The translations under genes and the position numbers were made by a program. From Sordariomycetes sp. S80-01Y (Eukaryota; Ascomycota; Sordariomycetes), in contig JAXQJY010000031.1 in NCBI GenBank assembly GCA_037042185.1, forward strand, positions 1,612,001 to 1,676,000: a stretch of 64,000 nucleotides of DNA. The letters are read 5' to 3'. How positions within the stretch are numbered: the first letter of the stretch is position 1; every line of letters starts with the position of its first letter. Under the pieces are notes generated by a model. It had not been told where the DNA came from, did no database searches, and was given only the letters and a program-made list of their open reading frames with translations. Positions 44,413-55,608 of the stretch are shown here, one piece after another.

Positions 44413-44985
44413 AGTAGCCGTACCTTCAGAAAAGAAGGAGCCTGGAAGCCGATGTTGAGGTGAAGGTCGTTGTTTCCATGACTGAAGCACATCCCTTGAC
44501 TTCGGCACGCGATGTCTCACAAGCTGCTCTGGGAATCCCGCCTGTTCTTCTGCGAGCCATTGAGTCGTACGCAGAAGCCGTGAAACCAAGTTATATGACA
44601 CCGACAATCATCAGCGGCGATAACATCCGCAGCTGATTGGAGAGCCAAGTTGAGCCACACTTGATAGCTTGTGCCGAGCTTTGGTGTCCAACCAGATACC
44701 CCAAGTTTGTGACCGAGCAACGTACGGAGCAGAACAATTGAATGTTCTTGTCAAGGAAGCGCGTTGAACATAGACATAGTAAATTTTGCTCTTACTAGCG
44801 AAATGCCACAACTCCAACCATGCTTATACACATAAGAGCCCGCCCAAAAGCGTAGGTTACAATTCTCCAGCCCTCCCTCACTTTCTCAACCAGAAGCATC
44901 TATAATTTCGAACTCCTAGCCTCCAGGTACATCGACTATATTCCGACTACACGATTGCGTCCGCAGGCGGATGGTCACCTCGCGT
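44413..44985. other. Intergenic, no gene seen
   Basis: Promoter of the small secreted protein and 3' end of SDH2, both minus. No gene supported. Confidence 0.5.
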
Positions 44986-45938
44986 TTACGATCCCAAAGC
45001 CATCGTCTTCTTGATCTCAGCGATGGCCTTGCCAGGGTTCAATCCCTTGGGGCAAGCACGGGTGCAGTTCAGGATAGTGTGGCACCGGTACAGGCTCATC
45101 GAGTTCTCGAGGTTGGTCTTGCGCTCGGCAGTCTTCTGGTCACGGCTGTCGGCCAGCCAGCGGTATGACTGGAGCAGGATGGCGGGGCCGAGGTACTCCT
45201 CGCTGTTCCACCAGTAAGAGGGGCACGAAGTCGAGCAGCAGGCGCAAAGGATGCATTCATAGAGGCCGTCAAGCTTGCGACGGTCCTCCTTGGTCTGGCG
45301 GTATTCCTTGCCCTATTCAACGTTAGCAACATGCTCGAGTAAAGGAGATCTTCAGTGGAGCGCAGGCGCAACATACGTCAGGTGAGGGAGTGTCGCGCTG
45401 GAGGTAAGGCTTGATGGACTTGTATTGCTTGTAGAAGTGTGTCAAGTCGGGAACAAGATCCTTGACGACGTAGGTGTGAGGCAGAGGGTACAGCTTGACG
45501 TCGGCGTTCGCCTCGGTAGGGATTCGGCCTGTCATGATCAGCATAGTCTTCACAGTTATCCACGCGTCACATACACAGGCAAGCAAGGGTGTTCTGTCCG
45601 TTGATGTTCATTGCGCAGCTGCCGCAAATACCCTCTCGGCAACTCCTCCGGAAGGTCAAGGTCGGATCCAGCTCGTTCTTGATGCGGATAATCGCATCCA
45701 AAACCATAGGTCCCGTCTTGTTCAAGTCCAGTGTGTAAGTCTGCATCTTGGGCTTCTCGGTCGGGTTCTCGGGGTTCCAGCGGTAGATCTGGAAGTTCTT
45801 CATCTTGGGCTGGGGCTCAGCGGGCGGCTCGCTCACGGAAGCCATGGAACGAGTAAACGCAGCGCCGACGGGACGCATGCTGGGCACCGGCCTGGCGGAT
45901 GCCAGGACGCGGCAGGTGGAAGAGCGGAGAGCAGACAT
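44986..45938 (-). CDS. SDH2: SDH2, succinate dehydrogenase iron-sulfur subunit
   Basis: Three exons (45938-45575, 45528-45377, 45312-44986) give 280 residues. SDH2 passes electrons from the flavoprotein to ubiquinone in complex II of the inner mitochondrial membrane. A presequence rich in Arg/Ser ([20 protein letters not shown]) is followed by the 2Fe-2S ligands in [16 protein letters not shown] with NTLAC, the 4Fe-4S site [17 protein letters not shown], and the 3Fe-4S site [17 protein letters not shown]. All ligands are present. The end, [15 protein letters not shown], is typical. The intron-1 phase restores LACLCRIPTE exactly. Confidence 0.97.
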
Positions 45939-46614
45939 GTTGACGTTGTGGTGAGGCGAAAGCGCTCGGGTTCGGTGCGCGTTTGGCGACGGTGGTTAAC
46001 CTCGGGAGTGACGCGTAGGTGTAGGAGAAGTAGTTAAACACTCCAGCGTGAGCGCAGATCAGGTCTAAAAACGCCGCGGAAACGCTACAACAGCGACGTT
46101 GATGGGTGGCGTCGAAGGTTGCTGTCGGCGAGATGTCGAATCGTCATGAATTCAGAGACTCGGAGAGCATCCTCGGCTAAGGTTGGGTTGGCCTTCGAAG
46201 GGAGGAGCCGTTTCGACCAATCAGATGCGCGTCATTGTCAATTCGGCTTGGAAGGAGAATTTCGGAACGGTCGCTCTCTCTAACTTGTGAAGACCCGGCT
46301 GAGCTGCGGTTAACAGCAAGAGGTGGGTCCGCCTTGAACAACGTGCGGCTTGCATTTCCATTCCATCCATCCGATGCAAGGCGATGCAAGACGTGGTCCA
46401 AGCTTTCTCTATTTCCGTAGCCCAGATTTGTTGAAGCCAACAAGTCTCCTCCGCAATATCTTCAAAACCCTTGATATGATCGTCTTTGTGTGCTGAAGGA
46501 GCCTCTGAAACCGCTCTCATGCTTCTGTCTTAATATCACTTGATCCCTCACTGCTGAATAGGTGCCCCTTCCGAACGGCGCATCCCGCGATAACCTCACT
46601 TCACCACAGCCAGC
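45939..46614. promoter_or_regulatory. Divergent promoter SDH2 / PTC7-like
   Basis: Shared upstream region of two nuclear genes for mitochondrial proteins. No gene or clear motif is recognised. Confidence 0.5.
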
Positions 46615-47853
46615 ATGGCTTCCAGAGCCGCCTCTATGGCACGCATAGGGGCTCAATGTGCGCAAAGCTGCTCCATCTACGACTACGACCTCGACACTGA
46701 CTCTTCTCCAGTGTCCCGACCATCATTGCTAGCCCAAACCCCCCGCGCCATGGCGACGCAGAATCAACAGCCAGGTCGCCAAATAGACAGTCAAAAACGA
46801 AACAACTCAACGGACGCGAAACGGTTCTCCTACCACCTTGCCGCTTCCTTCATAGGCAAAGACCGACCATACGATCCATCCCACCACGTTTTCCATTTCA
46901 ACCCCTACCATCACCAAATACAGTCTCCGTCCTACAAGCGATCACAACGAACCGACTCGGGCCATGACGCTTTCTTCGTGAACCGAGTAAATGACTCGAA
47001 CGCAGTCGCTTTTGGGCTGGCAGATGGAGTGGGAGGCTGGGTGGATTCGGGTGTTGATCCAGCAGATTTCTCTCATACATTTTGCGGAAACATGGCAACG
47101 GCGGCGCGAGAGAACAAGACGCACGACAGCCGGCGGTTAACGTCACGCCAACTCATGCAGCAGGGCTACGAGGCAGTCTGCCGCGATCGAAGCATAAAAG
47201 CAGGAGGTAGCACAGCATGCGTAGGCATTGCGCATCCAGATGGGACGTTAGACGTTGCCAACTTGGGCGACTCGGGCTTCCTGCAACTACGGCTCAACGC
47301 GATTCACTCCTACTCCGAGCCACAAACCCACGCCTTCAATACCCCGTACCAACTGAGCTTGGTCCCCCCACACGTCGCTGCGCGGATGGCTACGTATGGA
47401 GGACAGCAGCTTTCCGACCTACCGCGCGACGCAGATCAGTCACTCCACGACATGCGACACGGCGATGTAATAATATTTGCGACCGATGGAGTTTTTGACA
47501 ATGTTTTCAACCAAGATATACTACGGATCGCCAGTCGAGTAATGACTACGAGCGGGGCGTGGGAGAAAACAGATAACGACGGTCTCCGAGCCTCCGACGC
47601 GCTGAAGGACTTCACCGACCCGGTGGCAGATCAGAATGGCAAGCCAGTCACGTTGCAAAGCATGCTTGCAACAGCATTGGTCGGAGCGGCGAAGCGAGCA
47701 AGTGTCAATACACGGGTCGACGGGCCCTTTGCCAAGGAGGTTCAGAAGTACTTCCCGCAAGAGAACTGGAAGGGCGGAAAGGTCGACGACATCTGTGTTG
47801 TGGTCGCCGTGGTCGTAGAGGAGGGCAATGCTCCGCCCAAGGCGAAGCTGTAA
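46615..47853 (+). CDS. PTC7: PTC7-type PP2C phosphatase with possible dual targeting
   Basis: A single exon of 412 residues. The PP2C-like fold has the metal-binding motifs in order: SGHDAFFVN, FGLADGVGGWVDSGVDPADF, GSTACVGIAHPDG, VANLGDSGFLQLR, DVIIFATDGVFDNVF and VDDICVVVAVV. The DGVGGW form and domain order match Ptc7/azr1, the mitochondrial matrix phosphatase that in yeast dephosphorylates Coq7 and so promotes ubiquinone synthesis. The N-terminus (MASRAASMARIGAQ) can form a basic amphipathic presequence. The protein ends in PKAKL, so its last three residues form a PTS1-like AKL, which I did not expect for a matrix enzyme. It is divergent from SDH2. Confidence 0.9.
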   Translation: MASRAASMARIGAQCAQSCSIYDYDLDTDSSPVSRPSLLAQTPRAMATQNQQPGRQIDSQKRNNSTDAKRFSYHLAASFIGKDRPYDPSHHVFHFNPYHHQIQSPSYKRSQRTDSGHDAFFVNRVNDSNAVAFGLADGVGGWVDSGVDPADFSHTFCGNMATAARENKTHDSRRLTSRQLMQQGYEAVCRDRSIKAGGSTACVGIAHPDGTLDVANLGDSGFLQLRLNAIHSYSEPQTHAFNTPYQLSLVPPHVAARMATYGGQQLSDLPRDADQSLHDMRHGDVIIFATDGVFDNVFNQDILRIASRVMTTSGAWEKTDNDGLRASDALKDFTDPVADQNGKPVTLQSMLATALVGAAKRASVNTRVDGPFAKEVQKYFPQENWKGGKVDDICVVVAVVVEEGNAPPKAKL

Positions 47854-48448
47854 TGATTGACGACATCACATGTCAGTGCATTTAATATACATTGCGGAGA
47901 AGCATATAGATCTTCTTTTGTCCAGTAGGTAGCTGGTTTAGATATCACGGGGTGTGATTATAGACGGACTTGGCGTAACAAAAGGGATGCATAGTATTCT
48001 GGGTTTAGCGAACCCATGGAAAGGCCAACTTCTCCCCAGCTCGTCAATACATACTGTTCAGCTGCATGGCTTGTCCACTGATCCCGATTCCACTTCAAAT
48101 GATAAGCTGGGATGGCCGTCTACTACGTGGGCTTACCCACGCAATCGCGCTGATTTACGGGTTCTAGACTCTATCCTGAGCAGAGGAAAGAGAAAACCGT
48201 CCTTCAAAACTTCTTGAGACACTTCCAAGACCATGTCTATGTTTCATTCAAAATTGAGGGGTGTGGAAGTATTAATTTGGTAGAAGTTGTGCTACGCGTA
48301 GGGTAGTTTTGAACCCACTGTAAAGGTCGACATGATGTCATGACCACGCTTCGGTAGATGAATCCAAACGCCGAGAACGTATCTCATTTCTTCAACAGCA
48401 TATCGAGGTGCAGAAATGAGTTCTCCTGAATTAGTCTGATTCGCAATC
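47854..48448. other. Intergenic, no gene seen
   Basis: Between the PTC7-like gene and the SAM carrier on the same strand. An open frame of 87 codons (47954-48217) has no recognisable feature. Confidence 0.45.
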
Positions 48449-49481
48449 ATGACGGAAGTTTATGCGGTAAGTTGTGTTTAGCTAATGCTATGTTCGTTCG
48501 CTAAGTCAACCCCAGGCCGGCGCTGTAGCCGCCTTCACAATCGACCTCCTGGTTTACCCTCTAGACACAATCAAAACTAGGTATCAAAGTCAGGATTACA
48601 TCAAGGCCGACCCTAAAAGCGCAGCACATAAGCCCTTGGCTTTGAGAGGGTTGTATCAGGGCATAGGCAGTGTTATCCTGGCTACGGTCCCAGCTGGTAA
48701 GCGTCACCCCCCAGGCAGCTTCGTTCTCTGAAACCGCGACTGACTTTTCAAAGCTGGCATTTTCTTCTCCACATACGAGGGCACAAAAGATGCCTTCTCA
48801 AAGGTTCTCCCCCTGCCGGAGCCCCTGATCCATTCGTCTGCTTCGTCGGTGGCGGAAATGGCATCTTGTGCGGTGCTTGCTCCAGCGGAAGTAATCAAAC
48901 AGAACGCCCAGATGCTCAAAGACAGAGCTGGGTCATCACACATCCGAGGGTCGACTTCACTCCAAGCGTTTCGCCAACTCGGCGGAGCCGGCGCGGCAAA
49001 GCGATTGTTCACCGGGTACACAGCCTTGGTAGCCCGTAACTTGCCCTTCACGGCCTTGCAATTCCCTATGTTTGAACACATTCGCATGCGACTATGGCAA
49101 CGCAAGGGCGGTGAACCATCTGTCTGGGAAAAGAGTCTACTAGACACGATGCTGATCTGCGGCGGGAGTGCCGGCAGCGCGGGTGCAGTGGCGGCCTTCA
49201 TCACCACGCCCAGCGACGTCGTTAAAACGAGGATGATGCTATTTGCAGGATCCGAAGGAGACGAGAAATTGAGCAAAGAGGAGCTCAGAAGAAAGAGAGG
49301 CGCTTGGGGTGTGACGAAGCAGGTTTTCGAGGAAAGGGGCGTTAGGGGGTTCTTCAGGGGTGGGTTGTTCAGAAGTGCTTGGACGGCCTTGGGGAGTGGG
49401 TTGTATCTGGGAACCTATGAGACTGCGAAGGTCTGGCTGAAAAGAAGAAAGCCCGAGATCGACGACTCGGCAGGATTGTAA
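48449..49481 (+). CDS. PET8: Mitochondrial S-adenosylmethionine carrier (PET8/SAM5-like)
   Basis: Three exons (48449-48466 with 18 nt, 48516-48696, 48754-49481) encode 308 residues. The three mitochondrial-carrier repeats each show the signature: YPLDTIKTRYQ, APAEVIKQNAQ and TPSDVVKTRMM. The first repeat begins AGAVAAFTIDLLVYP and the third ends LYLGTYETAKVWLKR. The second signature, PAEVIKQ, is typical of the S-adenosylmethionine carriers (yeast Pet8), which import SAM for mitochondrial RNA methylation, lipoate, biotin and ubiquinone synthesis. The open frame alone starts in repeat 2; the first repeat lies across two introns. Confidence 0.87.
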
Positions 49482-49753
49482 CTTGCAAGCGGGCAGTCTA
49501 GAAAAAGGGCTTGGGTAGGCGTTGTGGATACTACGTGGTGCAGTAATAGTGGTGATGTAGTTGTATAAGACATGACACTCATGCCCCGCTGGCAACGACA
49601 GATGACAGTCCCTTGGAGCGGCCACACCCGCAGACACCGACGTCGGATTTTAGACCTTGCAACATCACCGCTAGACTCAACCAGCAGGCGAAATTCGCTC
49701 CATTGTCTCAATGTATTTCCCACGTAGTCAGTCGGCAAGCTGACCCTTGTAAA

Positions 49754-51815
49754 ATGTACGCGCCAGCCCCGCCACGACCCAAAAAGACGAACATCACTCG
49801 CTCGCGGAATGCATGTCAGGCCTGTCGCGCGCGACGGAAAAAGGTGAGGGCTACTTGTGTACCTGTCAGATGTGAATAGGAATCATTGACCAAGTCGACA
49901 GTGCGATGGGGGTAAGCCGCGATGCGGCCATTGCGAGAGGCTGAAGATCCCTTGTCTGCCGCATGCTCAGTCATTCGAGTTTCGGGAGGTGAACTTTGAG
50001 CAACAGCAACCGCCCTCGGTCCCGGGTCCTGAGGATAACGAAGGGAAGAAGATAACAAATGAAAGAGGGGTTACGAATGGACCTTCTCTGGAACCTGTCC
50101 GCCTTCAGGAGTTTGAGCTGTCATCGGCTTATCCTGCGGCGCTACTAGTAGGCGATCCTGTAGCCGATTCAACAGAATCATCGCAAGCCTACGTCTCCAG
50201 CAATTTGGATACCACAGACGACTCGTTGCTGTCTGAAACGGTATATGGGAAGCTGAGCTCATCGCCCGGTCCAGAAGCGCATGGGGTTCCTCTTGACCTG
50301 GCCGTCGACGAAGAATTTCCGCTCCTTGATCAGAGATCGACGAACCTACATGTAGGTGACTGGTCAAGCGTTGATTTCAACATGGCAATGATGACGAGGG
50401 TGCCTCAACATACCAGCATTGGCTGGGGTAGCCAACATCAAAAGATCTTCTACATGAATGTCTGGGACACCAATTGTCTCCTTGCACTACATCCGACCTT
50501 CAGGAGCTTTGGTATCCTCGACAACAACCCACCCATCGTTCAAGAGGCGATATTGTCCTTGGCTGCCTGTCACATGAGTCGGATGCTTCCCCAAAGGCGA
50601 GCTCTTACAGCAAGGGATGTTCCAGGGCTGGCATACCGTCCGGACTTACAGCATCAGGCTGCAAGCCAGGAGTATTATCAGTCAGCATCGAGAAAGCTCC
50701 AAGCGTGGGCGGCCAGCTGCGATTCATCGCAGCTCAACGCCGTCCTTGCGGCTATGATATTGTTTTGCAGCCTCGAGTCTTCGATGGGGAACTTCGAGGG
50801 CTTCAACGTACACTCAAACGGAGTAAGAGCTTTACTTCAATTGAACACTCCCATGAGCGGGCCTGAATATAGCACGAGTCTCGAGCTACAAAACGCATGG
50901 CGGCAGGCCGTCATTCTCAACTGGTGGCGCCGCTTTCACTTCGGCACACCCGTTTTCGCAAGCACGCCGTTCCCGAGGACAGATTCCACAGACCAGCTTC
51001 GAGAGATGCAAGACATGTCCTCGCCTGTGTACCGGCGGGTGGACATCATGACCACATTATGTGAGTGTTTGAGCGTTGTAGCGAGATCAACGACACGCGC
51101 ATGGAGTTGCGCTTCAAGGCTCGAACACTCACAAGTCTATGACCTCACGTCCGAGCTTCAACAACTGAAATTCAAGATCATTTCGTGGTCGGAAGCTCAA
51201 AGGGCCCGTCTGCATCTGCCCGACGAGAGCGACCCTTCACAGCGGGCAGGGTCCTACAACAGCCCACCCCCGATCCCATTTATGTCTCACGAAGCAGCTA
51301 TGGACGCCGCTTACTATGCAGCGTCAAAGGCGTTTTACTACGCCGCTGAGCATACCATCGGATACGTCACCGGTGTCAAAGAATATGGCACAAGGCAGGA
51401 TCAAGTCGAAGGATGGATATGGACACTTCTTCGAATTGCCTCTGCTATTGACTGGGAAAGCTGTATCAAGTACAACACCCATACCATTGGTATTTCAGGC
51501 CTGCTACTCGCCTGCGCTATTCAATCTAATGAGCTTGATGTTGGTATGTGGGTTGAGGACTGGCTCGAAGAACGTCGGACAACTGGGGGACTGGAGGAGG
51601 GAAGTTTCCCAGTGTTGCAGATCCTCCAGATTTTGAGGATCGTCAACCGCGAGAGGAGAAGGGGGTTTGACGTGCGTGCCGTCTTCAATACTACGGATGA
51701 TGGAGGGGGCGCAGGCAAATTCCAATCGTATCACAGTCAAGTCATCGATACTGTGATGGTATATGAGAGGTCTAGGGCGACGGGAGAACATGTTCAGAAA
51801 GAGATACCTGTGTGA
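49754..51815 (+). CDS. Zn2Cys6 transcription factor with fungal-specific TF domain
   Basis: Two exons (49754-49843, 49902-51815) give 667 residues. The intron splits the zinc cluster, which reads CQACRARRKKCDGGKPRC followed by GHC and ERLKIPC: six cysteines in the form Cx2Cx6Cx6Cx2Cx6C at residues 22-49. Basic residues just before it (RPKKTNITRSR) complete the DNA-binding region. The middle homology region runs from about YMNVWDTNCLLALHPTFRSF to LSLAACHMSRMLP and on to RQAVILNWWRRFHFGTPVFA. It ends 67 bp from the stop of the D-serine dehydratase gene (convergent), so it may control the serine-enzyme group beside it; that is inference from position. Confidence 0.93.
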
Positions 51816-51882
51816 ACTCAAACACTTATCAATGATATCAACATAGGGTAAATGAGTCGAAAACTGTTTGGGTTGCCTAAAT

Positions 51883-53364
51883 CTACCAACCGCTCGTACG
51901 AACCCAAACATCACTGATCGTCGATCCATCTGGATCTGCGTCTGAGTCCACAACGAGATACCAGTCGTACATAGCTCCCGTAATACAGGCGTGATTCGGG
52001 AATATCTCGACTGTTTGGCCGATCTCCAACGGTATCGGTGGCAGCGTCCTTCCATTCTCCTTTTCCGAATCGTACTCCCACGATACAATGGAATGCTCTT
52101 GACTGATCCTTGTGACAATCAGTCGTCTGTTTACCCTCTCTCCCTTAGAGGTTCCTGATTGCTTGATGACGCCCCATCCCTTGTAGTGAGCGCAAGGTTC
52201 TCGTCCCAAGCCTAGCCCGCCAACGGCGAGGAGAGCTTCAGGCTGCTCTCGCTCACCGTCATTATAAAGGCTGATAACTTCTGCGGCGACAGTGATAGAA
52301 ATTTCCTTCTCGTAATTCTTAGCTTTAGCTTTGGCATTTGTTGTGATCTGCTGCATGTCGAGGATCGAATAGACACCTGCATGAAACTCGAGCATACCGT
52401 TAGTCCTTTTAATCGCAGCCTCGAGCCTCTGCACAACATCAGATTTTCCGCCGCTTCCAGAAAGCAAGTGGTACGAGGCGAGGATCTGGGGCGAAGCGCC
52501 AACGCTGAGCTTTAGTCCCCGCTCGTGGTTTGCCTTGCTCGTAAACAGCGGCGCTATGGTCTTCCATGCGGTCTCACAGCCGCTAATCTCTGACTCGAGA
52601 TGTTCAAGTGCGCTTTCCGGGGTCGAGCCGCTGTAGCTAAGGCTGCTGTGGGAGTAGAGACCATAGAAGATCAAAGTATCGTTGCTGTGGAGCTCGTTGA
52701 TGCGGTCGACAAGGCCGTCTTTCTGAAGACCATCAGGAGGGAGCCCAGCTCGATGGTACCCAGTGTCAACTTTCAGAAAGACCCGCGGTTGATAACCCAA
52801 TTCCTGCCGGAGCTGGATCACAGCGTCAAGCTGGCGTGCGTGGTCGATCATGACGATAATCTTTCCCTTCAACTGGCGGCCCAGCGTGGCAAGTCTAGAG
52901 ACCTGAGAGGGAGGGAGAGGGATCCCATACAAGGCAGTGACCTCACATTGAGCCTCATTGCCTCGCTCCCCAGCGGGAAGCATCTGCTGTCCGATCTCAT
53001 TGAGGAGGGGTGTGAGATGTTCAAGTTCGGCAAGGGTAGAGAAGACAATGTCTACGCTAGACAGACGCTTCTCTCCGACCTGAAGCCGCGTGACTTCTCT
53101 CGTCTAACTCTTGATGTCAGCTCAAATGGATCGCACCGTAACTCAAGCGAAAAAGGCATCTCTTACCTTGTGCGTCTTGACATGCGGGCGAAAGTCAACC
53201 TTGAGCGCTTGAACCGTGTCAAGCATCGAGCTGCAATGTCTCCGGATTTTGGCAGCGTCGAGTATGGCTGCAGGCTTGGGGACGTCACGGACATGCTTGC
53301 CAACGTAGAAGTCCTTCAACGATTGAATATCGGGGAGCGGTCTTTGTGGGATGGTGGTCGCCAT
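51883..53364 (-). CDS. DSD1: D-serine dehydratase (DSD1-like), PLP and zinc enzyme
   Basis: Two exons (53364-53167, 53103-51883) give 472 residues. I start at the ATG of MATTIPQRPL; the frame upstream opens only with TTG. Eukaryotic D-serine dehydratase has an alanine-racemase-like fold III barrel plus a beta domain, uses PLP and Zn, and converts D-serine to pyruvate and ammonia via aminoacrylate. The PLP lysine region is VDFRPHVKTHK, rejoined to TREVTRLQVGE by the intron. Further marks are VFLKVDTGYHRAGL, the Ser-rich LYSHSSLSYSG, LSVGASPQ, and the zinc His/Cys pair in FPNHACITGAMYDWYLVVDS. D-threonine aldolase-type activity cannot be excluded. It lies between the Zn2Cys6 gene and an L-serine/threonine dehydratase gene. 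Confidence 0.9.
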
Positions 53365-53911
53365 GGTCAAGGATATTGGCCAGATCAATCAGATGTGCCG
53401 TGATGATTATTTGCTGTAGAATCTGAACTGCAAGGCTCTTTATCATGTACTGAACTGGACTCTCAGATTAGATGTCCTCCAACGCTCGACGCATCGCTGT
53501 GGCAAAACGCCCTAGGCGGTCCCCCTTTTCCTAAACCGGTGAGCCGGTCCCGGAGACGAGGACCCACGCCGGGCACCGGGCGCTAAGCCTAATGAGGTGC
53601 GCGGGAGCGCCTTGTCCAGGTCTCGACGCTCGAGCACATATTGGCTCCGGCGGAAAGACTCTGGTGGACTTTGGGGAGGACTACCGTCGGCTTTCAATAA
53701 TTTGCGCAGACGCGCAGGGGCACTTGGTCCTGTTCAAGGGTGACCCAAGATCAGTAAGTGTCAGCGTCGCATCTCAAGAGTATGTCCGGATTTAAACCAC
53801 GAAAGGCTGAAGGTCTCAACCAGCCAAAAGAAAAACCCCGGCAGATACTTACGTTGTGAGACGAGGAGCTTCTGCTAATTATTGATACGAATCATCGGAG
53901 TGTTCCTATAG
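53365..53911. other. Intergenic, promoter of D-serine dehydratase gene
   Basis: Between the start of the D-serine dehydratase gene and the stop of the next minus-strand gene. A GC-rich stretch lies at 53510-53610. No gene seen. Confidence 0.5.
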
Positions 53912-55085
53912 CTAGTTGAATATCTCGGCAATTCTGTCGACCCCCATGTTGCCACCGCTGAAGATGATTCCCAAATCCCACCCCTCTTCCCCAGCTTCTC
54001 TTTCGACCATGGCCCTAAAGTCCTCGTTGTAAAGCGCAACAGCCAGAGGCACAGCGGCACTAGGTTCGATAACCACCTTCATTCGCTCTAGCACAAGTCT
54101 CAAAGCGTCCTTGATCTCCTGCTCGGTAACGCTGTAGACCCCTTCCACAAGCTTCCGATCATGGATGATGGTCCAGGGCCAGGCACCCACGTACGTACGC
54201 AGTCCGTCTGCGATCGTCAGGGTCTTGGTTTCGGTGATTCTCTGTCCCGCCTCGAGGCCTCGCTTGCAGTCGTCCGCTCCCTGGAACTCGGGCTCTGCGC
54301 CGAAGACTTTGATGCCGGTGCCTTCGCAGCTGAGCGCAACTCCGGAAAGCATACCGCCGCCGCCGCATGGGGCCATGATTGCATTGAGGCGCTTTGAAGA
54401 AGAGCCCGAAGACTCCATCATCTCCGAAGTTTGATCCTGCAGTTCGAGGCCCATCGTGCCTTGGCCGAGGAGAATGTCTGGGTGGTCATAGGGAGGGACA
54501 AGTCTCGCACCGGTCTTCTCAATGACTTCGGCGACAACGACCTCTCTTTCAGCGCCCGTCGAGCCGCTGAAAACAACATTCGCACCGTAACCCTTCGTCG
54601 CGGCGATTTTGCTCGCAGGTGAGATTGTAGGCATGACAACGTGCGCTGGGAAGCCGTTCTCTCTCGCGGCAAGTGACAAGGCCTGTGCATGGTTGCCTAA
54701 AACCATATCAAGGACTGTCGAAGAACCCGACGCGGACAAACTTACCAGAGCTATGCGTAGCCACGCCCTTGGCAGGACCACCTCCCTCGACCCATCCCGG
54801 CTCACGCTTTAGCTTCTCGAGGGCATGAAATGCTCCACGGATCTTGAAGGCTCCGATGCGCTGCAGGTTTTCACACTTGAACCAGAGCCGGATCTTCGGC
54901 CTAGACGGAGTGCGGCCCTCCCAGTTCGTTCCCACCAGGGCGGCTGCGTCTCTCGCTGTGGAGGCGAACGCGTCGATGGTCTTGTTGGTGAGCACTGGAG
55001 TGTGGTGGATGTGTTCACGAATGAGGCTGTGAGCTTCAACCACGGCGTCGCGTGTGAGTACCGGCGCGGTCTGATAGTTTGCCAT
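53912..55085 (-). CDS. PLP fold-II serine/threonine dehydratase (or serine racemase)
   Basis: Two exons (55085-54746, 54696-53912) give 374 residues. The catalytic PLP lysine is K81 in AFKIRGAF; the asparagine loop SSGNHAQAL spans the intron; the phosphate-binding loop is PCGGGGMLSG; the C-terminal end FSGGNMGVDRIAEIF is usual. The family includes L-threonine/L-serine ammonia-lyases and serine racemase, which use the same site. There is no C-terminal ACT regulatory domain, so this is a catabolic rather than biosynthetic (Ilv1) enzyme. Products are 2-oxobutanoate or pyruvate via enamines. The gene is flanked by a D-serine dehydratase and a RidA gene on the same strand. Confidence 0.9.
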
Positions 55086-55608
55086 TATGGATTACGTCTG
55101 AAGGACGAAGCTGCAGGTGCGCTTGCGTTCAATGAAGCTGAGGATCTGGCGCTGGGAATGACTACAGAACATCGGCAAAGCTCGTATATCGATTCCCGAA
55201 GGCTCTTTAAATACTTTAATCATTATCACGAGATCTTTCGAAGCGTAGCTGCGGTCATCGTACGGCCATTGCCGCTGTCTGACTTAGACGTCGTTCCCGC
55301 GCACCGAAAAGGGTAAAGCCCGATGCACAACCCAGCTCGCTTACTTCGTACAGTGACCAAAGGAACCTTGAATGGCCTCAATAAATAGCTCGCCGAGATC
55401 TTTTGACCAGGGCAATTTGAATCGAGGTCTGCACCTCAGCTATGAGTCATTATTTCGTGGAATTTATTGAAAGAGAGCGGTATGCAACGCGCAATCGGGG
55501 AATGACACCTCGGCTTCGACTATTCTGCCCCACGAACTTGTGCGCCAATTGGCAAAGAGCTGGTTGAGTTTATGCAGAAGGTCATCTGAGACTGCTCGGA
55601 CTTCCTCC
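55086..55608. other. Intergenic, promoter of Ser/Thr dehydratase gene
   Basis: Between the dehydratase start and the RidA stop, both minus. No gene seen. Confidence 0.5.

Noticed and set aside
53520-53620. GC-rich block considered as a tRNA or structured RNA
   Set aside because: No acceptor stem or T-loop consensus could be paired.
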